Source of the DNA: Candidatus Zixiibacteriota bacterium | GTDB lineage: Bacteria; Zixibacteria; MSB-5A5; SM1-73 | Length of the DNA: 18,416 nucleotides | Direction of reading: 5' to 3' | Assembly (NCBI GenBank): GCA_029933635.1 | Contig: JAOZNS010000029.1 | Location: forward strand, 1 to 18,416 | Shown: positions 12,900 to 18,416 of the stretch, piece after piece | Position numbering within the stretch: the stretch's first letter is position 1 | How the letters are laid out: the number at the start of each line of letters is the position of its first letter | Made by a program: the position numbers and the translations under genes | The notes under the pieces: model-generated | Seen by the model: the letters and a program-made list of their open reading frames with translations, nothing else | The model's database searches: none | What the model was told of the DNA's origin: nothing

Positions 12900-14111
12900 A
12901 TGTTAACTCATCCAAGAATCTGTTTGATCACCAACCGTTATCCGGCCCATCCCGACGATGTAGCTTCACCCTTTGTGCGAGACTTTCACCTGGGGTTGAA
13001 AAAAAGGGGGGTGGATATTTCGGTGTTCACCCCAGATTATCAAACCGAAAGAACGGACTGGGTGAAGGATGTGATCCGATTTAGGTGGAAGGGGGGAGAA
13101 AAGGTGGTGGGGTCCTTGAATTTATTTAATCCCCGGGAATTTTCCCAACTTCTCTCCTTTCTAAGAGATGGTAAACGACAACTTCTGGAGCACCTGAAGA
13201 AAACTCGCCCGCATTCTTGCTTGGCTTTATGGGCTTTGCCTTCGGGATGGTTCGCCTATCAGGCAAAAAGAGAATTGAGCATTCCATATTCGGTGTGGTG
13301 TCTGGGATCGGATATATATGTGTGGTCAAGAAAGCCGATTTTGCGAAAGATGATAAGAAAAGTTCTAAAAGAGGCAGACCATCTTTTCGCAGATGGATTT
13401 GATCTTAAGGAAAGGGTGGAAAAGCTTTCCGGCAAAAGATGCCTCTTTCTTCCCAGCATGCGAAAGCTTCATCCAGAATGCGATAATAAAGCTCCGCTTG
13501 ATCCCGAAAAATTTAATTTCCTGTATGTGGGACGATGGGATAAAAAGAAGGGTCTGGATGATTTGATTAAAGCCTTCTTTTTGGTCCAGCGCAGACTATC
13601 TTATGTTTATTTGCACCTTATCGGATGGGGCCAGTTTGAGAAGAAGATGAGAAAGAGGATAAAAAAGCTTAAATTGGAAGGAAAGGTCAAGATCGTGGGG
13701 AAGGTGTCCATCGATTTGATGGCTAACTATATCAAGCAAGCAGACTGTTTGATCATCCCCTCCAAAAGTGACAGCATCCCCTTGGTATTCTCCGAGGCGC
13801 TTCAGATGAGAACTCCACTGATAGTTACTGATGTGGGAGACATGGGCTATCTGGTGAAAAGATTTGAGCTGGGTCAGGTGGTAAAACCAGCAGATTCACA
13901 AAAGTTGGCTCAAGCCATGATCGACTTCGTCTTAGAAAAGAAGGATTATACCAAAAACATGCCAGAAGGGTTAAAGTTGCTTAGCATCGACCAAGCAGTG
14001 AGCGATTATCTGAACATCATCGCCAAAGATCACCACCCAGCCTTAACCACTTCGATGGTGAATCTCACATCGCCGGCTACTCCTCAAGTTTTTAGGAAAT
14101 CGAGGATTTAA
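12900..14111 (+). CDS. GT4 family (GT-B fold) glycosyltransferase
   Basis: The 403-residue protein has an N-terminal acceptor-side domain (ICLITNRYPAHPDDVASPFV, 7-26; WCLGSDIYVW, 133-142) and a C-terminal nucleotide-sugar domain. The latter has VGRWDKKKGLDDLIKAF (210-226), LHLIGWGQFE and the EX7E-type region SKSDSIPLVFSEAL (288-301) with Glu299, then TPLIVTDVGDMGYLV. There is no membrane segment, so it is a cytosolic or membrane-associated retaining enzyme, probably extending a lipid-linked glycan. It starts 67 bases after the GT2 gene with no promoter seen between, suggesting a shared transcript. Donor and acceptor are unknown. Confidence 0.88.
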   Translation: MLTHPRICLITNRYPAHPDDVASPFVRDFHLGLKKRGVDISVFTPDYQTERTDWVKDVIRFRWKGGEKVVGSLNLFNPREFSQLLSFLRDGKRQLLEHLKKTRPHSCLALWALPSGWFAYQAKRELSIPYSVWCLGSDIYVWSRKPILRKMIRKVLKEADHLFADGFDLKERVEKLSGKRCLFLPSMRKLHPECDNKAPLDPEKFNFLYVGRWDKKKGLDDLIKAFFLVQRRLSYVYLHLIGWGQFEKKMRKRIKKLKLEGKVKIVGKVSIDLMANYIKQADCLIIPSKSDSIPLVFSEALQMRTPLIVTDVGDMGYLVKRFELGQVVKPADSQKLAQAMIDFVLEKKDYTKNMPEGLKLLSIDQAVSDYLNIIAKDHHPALTTSMVNLTSPATPQVFRKSRI

Positions 14112-14170
14112 GATCAATGGACTTGCTTTACAAGATGGATTTGATTATCTATTATTGCCGATAAAAATTC

Positions 14171-14175
14171 AGGAG
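14171..14175 (+). promoter_or_regulatory. Ribosome binding site supporting a TTG start
   Basis: AGGAG seven bases before TTG 14183 selects this non-ATG start. The TGAGAATAAAAGG that follows leads straight into the Rossmann motif, so nothing shorter would keep the domain. Confidence 0.7.
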
Positions 14176-14182
14176 ATAGGAC

Positions 14183-15172
14183 TTGAGAATAAAAGGTAAA
14201 AAGGTCTTGGTCACCGGAGCGGGTGGATTTGTGGGAAGCCATCTGGTGGAAGCTTTGGTCAAAAAAGGTGCTGTGGTTACAGCCTTCGTTCATTACAATT
14301 CCCGAAACGATTGGGGAATGTTGGAGGATGTGCCCAAGAACATAAAAAATAAAATAGAGGTGGTGACGGGGGATTTGAAAGATTCTGATTGTGTAAGAGA
14401 TGCTCTTCTGGGTCAACAGGTCGTATTCCATCTGGGAGCTTTAATTGGAATCCCTTATTCATATGTAAATCCTCGGGACGTGGTGGACACCAACATTAAT
14501 GGCACCCTTAACGTCCTGACCGCAGCCCTTGATCTTGGCCTGGAGAAGGTGATCCACACCTCCACCAGCGAAATCTATGGAACCGCGCAATACGTTCCCA
14601 TGGACGAAAGTCATCCGGTAAATCCTCAATCCCCCTATGCGGCCACCAAATTGGGAGCCGACCTTCTGGCGCTAAGCTTTTATCGCTCCTTCGATCTTCC
14701 GGTCGGGGTTATCCGACCTTTCAATATATACGGTCCCAGGCAATCTGCCCGGGCGGTGATCCCCTCAATAATAACCCAGGCTCTTCTTAAAAGAAGAATT
14801 AAGCTGGGCTCAGTTTATCCCACCAGGGATTTAACTTTTGTGGAAGATTCCGTTAAAGGGTTCATCGACTTTGCTGAATGCGAGAAGACCAAAGGCCAGG
14901 TGGTGAACTTGGGATCAAGTCAGGAAGTCTCGATAAACCAAATAGTGAAGCTGGTATCCAATTATTTGGGAAAGAAAGTTCAAATCCTGAGGGAAAAACA
15001 AAGGGTCCGTCCAGAAAAAAGCGAGGTGGAGAGGCTCTTTTCAGATTCAAGCAAAGCTAAAAGATTGTTTGGATGGCATCCTCAAACCGATCTTTCCCAG
15101 GGAATAAAAAAGACCATAGGCTGGTATGAAAAGAATCTGAACCGATACAAAGCAAACATCTACAACATTTAA
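14183..15172 (+). CDS. NAD-dependent sugar-nucleotide 4,6-dehydratase, LegB-like (extended SDR)
   Basis: The 329-residue extended short-chain dehydrogenase has Rossmann motif TGAGGFVGSH (11-20), active-site Ser/Thr in HTSTSEIYGTAQYVPMDE (125-142), catalytic Tyr152 and Lys156 (PYAATK), and RPFNIYGPRQSARAVIPSII. The strings HTSTSE.YGTAQYVP and YGPRQSARAVIP are what I know from LegB-type dehydratases, which turn GDP- or UDP-GlcNAc into the 4-keto-6-deoxy sugar on the way to legionaminic acid or diamino sugars. The Glu after SerThr-Ser supports dehydratase rather than epimerase activity. The nucleotidyltransferase and aminotransferase genes downstream fit the steps before and after. An epimerase of the same superfamily is the main alternative. 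Confidence 0.87.
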   Translation: MRIKGKKVLVTGAGGFVGSHLVEALVKKGAVVTAFVHYNSRNDWGMLEDVPKNIKNKIEVVTGDLKDSDCVRDALLGQQVVFHLGALIGIPYSYVNPRDVVDTNINGTLNVLTAALDLGLEKVIHTSTSEIYGTAQYVPMDESHPVNPQSPYAATKLGADLLALSFYRSFDLPVGVIRPFNIYGPRQSARAVIPSIITQALLKRRIKLGSVYPTRDLTFVEDSVKGFIDFAECEKTKGQVVNLGSSQEVSINQIVKLVSNYLGKKVQILREKQRVRPEKSEVERLFSDSSKAKRLFGWHPQTDLSQGIKKTIGWYEKNLNRYKANIYNI

Positions 15173-15207
15173 CCCAATCATAAAAAGTTTTGAGAAAGTT
15201 ATGGGTA

Positions 15208-15230
15208 AAAAGAGAGCTCATTTCTCTTTT
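15208..15230 (+). other. AT-rich hairpin in the gap after the dehydratase gene
   Basis: AAAAGAGA pairs with TCTCTTTT around loop GCTCATT. The 197-base gap also has GAGGC/GCCTC (15286-15305) directly before a TTGACA at 15306. No good -10 box follows, so I do not call a promoter. The hairpin is a weak terminator at most. Confidence 0.25.
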
Positions 15231-15369
15231 CATTTGCTCCCGCATAGACTCAAAGCATGGATTGTTCGGCAAAGCCTTTGTGAAGGAGGCAATTTTTTCA
15301 GCCTCTTGACATCTTCTTTTCAAAAGCTGAGAAGAATTTGAGCTTGTGTCTTAGTGAGGTAATGAAGAT

Positions 15370-16077
15370 ATGAAGGTGATCATCTTAGCTGGTGGAAAGG
15401 GAAGACGACTCTACCCTTACACCGTGGTTTTGCCCAAGCCGCTGATGCCGATTGGTGATTTCCCCATCCTGGAGGTGATCTTGAGACAGCTAAAAAGTCG
15501 TCATCTTGAAGACATCACCTTAGCTGTCGGGCACCTGGGTAATTTGATTCAAACCTATTTCGGTGACGGGTCCAAATGGGGGGTGAAATTGAAATATAAC
15601 TTCGAGGATCAGCCTCTGGGCACGGTCGGTCCCTTAGCCTGTCTTAAGGATTTGAACCAAACATTTATGGTGATGAATGGCGACCTTCTCACAACCTTAA
15701 ATTACCTCAATCTGATCGAATACCACAAAAAACATAATGCCATCGCCACGGTGGCGGCACAGAAAAGATGGGTGGATGTGGACTTTGGGGTGATTCAAAG
15801 GGATGAGGACAAAACAATGGTCAAATATATAGAGAAGCCCAGGCTTTCCTATCTGGTAAGCATGGGAATATATGCTTTTGAGCCGGAGATACTCAATTTC
15901 ATCCCTAAAGGACAAAAATTTGATTTCCCCGACCTAATGCAACTTCTTCTGAAAAAGGGTGAAAAAATTGCCATATATGATTCGGATGATTTCTGGCTGG
16001 ATATTGGAAGACCGGATGACTATCAAAGGGCGGTGGAAGAGTTTGAGAAAAACAGAGAGAAGTTTCTAAACCACTAA
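15370..16077 (+). CDS. Sugar-1-phosphate nucleotidyltransferase (NDP-sugar pyrophosphorylase)
   Basis: The 235-residue single-domain enzyme has the nucleotide loop LAGGKGRRLYPYT (6-18) and LPKPLMPIGDFPIL with Lys23. NGDLLTT (103-109) carries the metal-binding Asp105, and EKP lies near 157. The C-terminal WLDIGRPDDYQRA carries the second metal Asp. It joins NTP and a sugar-1-phosphate to make NDP-sugar. The length and the LDIGRPDDY end resemble guanylyltransferases such as PtmE/LegF-related and mannose-1-phosphate enzymes, with no CBS or left-handed beta-helix extension. Beside a LegB-like dehydratase it would make that enzyme's substrate. GAGG at 15356 is a fair ribosome site. The base and sugar specificity are not readable from the sequence. 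Confidence 0.9.
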   Translation: MKVIILAGGKGRRLYPYTVVLPKPLMPIGDFPILEVILRQLKSRHLEDITLAVGHLGNLIQTYFGDGSKWGVKLKYNFEDQPLGTVGPLACLKDLNQTFMVMNGDLLTTLNYLNLIEYHKKHNAIATVAAQKRWVDVDFGVIQRDEDKTMVKYIEKPRLSYLVSMGIYAFEPEILNFIPKGQKFDFPDLMQLLLKKGEKIAIYDSDDFWLDIGRPDDYQRAVEEFEKNREKFLNH

Positions 16078-16165
16078 TAGAAGAACAAAAAGTTAATAAT
16101 ATCGGTTTTCGATTTATTCAGTCCGATAAGCTGAAAGATTTCAATTTAATACCGAAAGCTCAAAG

Positions 16166-17314
16166 ATGAGATGGAAGGTTACCTTATCCGATTTGAATTA
16201 CGACCAGCGTGAGCGAAAGATCGTGGATCGAGTGATAAAGAGCAGATGGCTCACCATGGGGGAGACCGTCCAGAGGCTTGAGAGAGAATTTGCTCGTTTT
16301 GTGAAAGCCAAAAATGCCATCGCGGTCTCCAGCGGCACCGCGGCTTTACATCTTGCCCTGAGAGCACTGGAGATCAAGCCAGGCGATGAGGTCCTCGTCC
16401 CATCCCTAAGCTTCGTCGCCTCCTCCAACGCTATCCTGTATGTGGGGGCAAAGCCCGTTTTTGTAGATATAAGCGGATTGAACGATTTCAATCTTTCCTG
16501 TGATGATTTGGAAAGAAAGATAACCCCCAAGACAAAGGCTGTCGTGGTAGTTCACTATGGAGGGTATCTGGCGGATATGGAAAAAATTAAAAAAATTGCC
16601 CGAAAATACAGGCTTTTCATCGTGGAGGATTCGGCTCACTCCATAGGAGCAGAACTTAACTCCAAGATGGCGGGCACCTTTGGAGAGGTGGGATGTTTCT
16701 CCTTTTTCTCCAACAAGAATTTGGCAACCGGGGAGGGAGGAATGCTGGTAACCGATGATGATCGGCTGGCCAGAAAACTTAAACTTCTCCGCTCCCATGG
16801 AATGACCAGCCCAACCTTAAACAGACACAAAGGTCATGCCCATTCCTACGATGTGGTGGAGTTGGGATATAACTACCGAATGACCGAAATCTCTGCCGCG
16901 TTAGGCCTCTTGCAATTAAAGAAATTACTCCAAGCTAACAGGAAAAGGAAATTTTTAACAGACCTTTATGTCAGGAATTTGGAAGGAACCAAAGGACTTT
17001 CTCTACCATTCAGGGATTATCCACGCAAATCCTCTTACCATCTTTTCCCCATTCTTCTGGACAAAAACATAAACAGGAAAAAGTTTATGGAACTTTTGAA
17101 AAGAGCGGGGATCCAGTCCAGCATACATTATCCTCCCATCCATAAATTTTCCTACTATCATAAGAATCTAAAGGGGTGCAACTCCAAGCTGGCATTAACT
17201 GAATATGTAGGGGCACACGAGGTCACCCTGCCCTTACATCCCCTGTTAAAAAAGGAAGAGGTAAATTTCGTCTGTGATAGAATAAAAAAGATTATCCCCC
17301 GGGCTATAGGATGA
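16166..17314 (+). CDS. DegT/DnrJ/EryC1/StrS-family PLP-dependent sugar aminotransferase
   Basis: The 382-residue fold-type I aminotransferase of nucleotide sugars has SSGTAALHLAL (55-65), VPSLSFVASSNAI (78-90) and VVHYGGYLADM (128-138). EDSAHSIGA (154-162) holds the Asp that contacts the PLP nitrogen, SNKNLATGEGG (182-192) holds the PLP Lys184, and ELGYNYRMTEISAALGL is a late family block. It would convert a 4-keto-6-deoxy nucleotide sugar, the expected product of the dehydratase at 14183, into a 4-amino sugar with glutamate as donor. The stop overlaps the next start as ATGA, indicating translational coupling to the acyltransferase-like gene. Position (C3 or C4) and stereochemistry cannot be assigned. 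Confidence 0.92.
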   Translation: MRWKVTLSDLNYDQRERKIVDRVIKSRWLTMGETVQRLEREFARFVKAKNAIAVSSGTAALHLALRALEIKPGDEVLVPSLSFVASSNAILYVGAKPVFVDISGLNDFNLSCDDLERKITPKTKAVVVVHYGGYLADMEKIKKIARKYRLFIVEDSAHSIGAELNSKMAGTFGEVGCFSFFSNKNLATGEGGMLVTDDDRLARKLKLLRSHGMTSPTLNRHKGHAHSYDVVELGYNYRMTEISAALGLLQLKKLLQANRKRKFLTDLYVRNLEGTKGLSLPFRDYPRKSSYHLFPILLDKNINRKKFMELLKRAGIQSSIHYPPIHKFSYYHKNLKGCNSKLALTEYVGAHEVTLPLHPLLKKEEVNFVCDRIKKIIPRAIG

Positions 17315-18321
17315 ACCTGATAGTTTTGGAAAAGCCAGATGACAGGTGGGATGAGTTTGTTCTGTTGCATTCTGATCTGATCTTTCACACCTCCTTATGG
17401 TGGAAGGTTCTAAAGAAAGGCTATGGATGCCCCATGCGATATATCGTCTGTGAGGACCAAGGAGACTGGCTTTCGGTTTTGCCGGGAATGATGGTGGGTA
17501 ATCGATTCTTTAGAATCTTCTATTCGCTTATCCCCTATGGGGGATTTATCGGTCCTCGAGAGCATATCCCTGAGTTTTTAACCCTTTTAGGCAATTGGGC
17601 CAAAAAGGAGAAGATTCATCGCATACAGATCGTGGACTTAGCCATCAAGAACAGAAAGGATCTGCCTGATTTTAATTGTGTGGAATCCTTCCGGCACGTT
17701 CTGGACCTGAAGGGCAAATCGCCAGACCAATTATGGAAAGGTTATAAGGACAGCTTAAAAAGAAACATAAAGAGCGCTTTAAGGTCGGACCTTCGTTTTG
17801 AGAGGATAAGATCAAAAGAGGAGGTGGATCAGTTTTATCATCTTTATCTGGAGTCGATGAAAAGGAATAAGGCTTTAGCCAAATATCCCGTCCAGCTCTT
17901 TTATATGATATATGATCTTTTGGTGCCTGAATATGCGGACATATTTTTTACAAAATTCCACAATCGAAAGGTGGCAGGGATGGTGGTGATTTACTCAGAG
18001 GATACCGCTCACTACTTTCACGGGGGATCTGCCACCCAATATCTACATCTACGACCCAATGATCTTTTGTTTCACCAAGCTATCCAAATCGCCATTGACA
18101 GAGGAAAATCTTACTTTGACTTTTTAGGTTCTGACAAAAAATTTTTATCCTTGATTCGATTCAAGGACAAATGGGGCACCAGAAGGGAAAAGCTTTTGAA
18201 CTTTCATCAAGATTTTGGCTTCTTTCGGTCCGTGCTTTTCAGATGGGCTTTACGTCTGGCCCAAACCTCCTTGGGCTCTGCCCTTCATAGAAGATTTAGG
18301 TCGAAACATCAAAGGCGATGA
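17311..18321 (+). CDS. FemAB/GNAT-like N-acyltransferase (acetyltransferase-6 type)
   Basis: The 336-residue soluble protein has two GNAT-like halves. FHTSLWWKVLKKGYG (about 26-40) is the FemAB-type start, and LWKGYKDSLKRNIKSALRSD (about 140-160) is the conserved basic helix. The second half has KVAGMVVIY, HYFHGGSATQYLHLRPNDLL, DFLGSDKKFLSLIRFKDKWG. Relatives add amino acids to peptidoglycan precursors or acylate polysaccharide and lipid precursors. Its start overlaps the aminotransferase stop by four bases, so it most likely acylates the new amino group of that sugar, but this is inference. Substrate and donor (acyl-CoA or aminoacyl-tRNA) are unknown. No membrane helix or signal peptide is seen. 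Confidence 0.82.
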   Translation: MNLIVLEKPDDRWDEFVLLHSDLIFHTSLWWKVLKKGYGCPMRYIVCEDQGDWLSVLPGMMVGNRFFRIFYSLIPYGGFIGPREHIPEFLTLLGNWAKKEKIHRIQIVDLAIKNRKDLPDFNCVESFRHVLDLKGKSPDQLWKGYKDSLKRNIKSALRSDLRFERIRSKEEVDQFYHLYLESMKRNKALAKYPVQLFYMIYDLLVPEYADIFFTKFHNRKVAGMVVIYSEDTAHYFHGGSATQYLHLRPNDLLFHQAIQIAIDRGKSYFDFLGSDKKFLSLIRFKDKWGTRREKLLNFHQDFGFFRSVLFRWALRLAQTSLGSALHRRFRSKHQRR

Positions 18322-18416
18322 TGAAAATCGATCCTCGAGAACACAATTTGTCAACCGAGGTTCAAAGCCTCAAATTGCCCTCCTCGGGCGAAAACGAGGA
18401 GCAAATTCTTTTGACC
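18318..18416 (+). CDS. Start of a further gene, partial (unrecognised)
   Basis: An ATGATG beginning at 18318 overlaps the previous stop codon, and the frame is open for 33 codons to the window edge (MMKIDPREHNLSTEVQSLKL..). The overlap mirrors the coupling at 17311. A CTCCTCG/CGAGGAG hairpin (18380-18401) lies in this stretch and could be only a downstream structure, so the gene call is moderate. No family is recognisable. Confidence 0.45.
   Translation, partial: MMKIDPREHNLSTEVQSLKLPSSGENEEQILLT

Noticed and set aside
15306..15340. Promoter with TTGACA before the nucleotidyltransferase gene
   Set aside because: No acceptable -10 box lies 16-18 bases downstream.
16198..16830. Long minus-strand frames opposite the aminotransferase, as opposite several other genes
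   Set aside because: They mirror the codon pattern of clear plus-strand genes, lack family motifs and have no ribosome sites.

Overview
This window comes from a bacterium, and every gene I can support lies on the + strand. The envelope looks Gram-negative: there are class III (type IV) prepilins, two sigma-54 activators of the NtrC family and many polyprenol-phosphate-dependent membrane glycosyltransferases. Arginine codons are mixed AGA/AGG and CGN, and several genes appear to start with TTG. No gene ties the window to a cultured genus. An uncultivated lineage, for instance around the FCB superphylum or Zixibacteria, is only a guess. I saw no insertion sequence, integrase, phage gene or CRISPR array.

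Layout. (1) 2-535 is the C-terminal part of a sigma-54 response regulator or activator cut by the window edge. A hairpin-rich intergenic stretch follows, then a promoter, tRNA-Ala(GGC) and purF, the first enzyme of purine synthesis. (2) 2575-4409 holds a GtrA-like small membrane protein and a GT87-type polyprenol-dependent membrane glycosyltransferase. (3) 4588-5973 is a complete REC-AAA+-Fis response regulator. (4) 6089-11628 is the most distinctive block: two tandem type IV pilin genes sit between two DUF2723 membrane glycosyltransferase-like genes of about 645 residues. Each pilin gene has its own sigma-54 (-24/-12) promoter, one a full match to consensus, and a strong terminator closes the pair. 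(5) 11759-18416 is a sugar and glycan block: a GT2 polyprenyl-phosphate sugar synthase, a GT4 glycosyltransferase, a LegB-like NAD-dependent sugar dehydratase, a sugar nucleotidyltransferase, a DegT-family sugar aminotransferase, a FemAB/GNAT-like acyltransferase and the start of one more gene.

How the parts may work together (inference). The nucleotidyltransferase, dehydratase and aminotransferase would make an NDP-4-amino-4,6-dideoxy sugar, which the FemAB-like protein might N-acylate. The GT2 enzyme would charge a polyprenyl phosphate with a sugar, GtrA could help flip it, and the GT87 and DUF2723 enzymes would use the lipid-linked sugar outside the inner membrane. Because the DUF2723 genes flank the Ser/Thr-rich pilins, the pilins are natural candidate acceptors. 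The sigma-54 regulator just upstream is a good candidate PilR-like activator of the pilin promoters. The pilus assembly machinery and a partner histidine kinase are not in the window.
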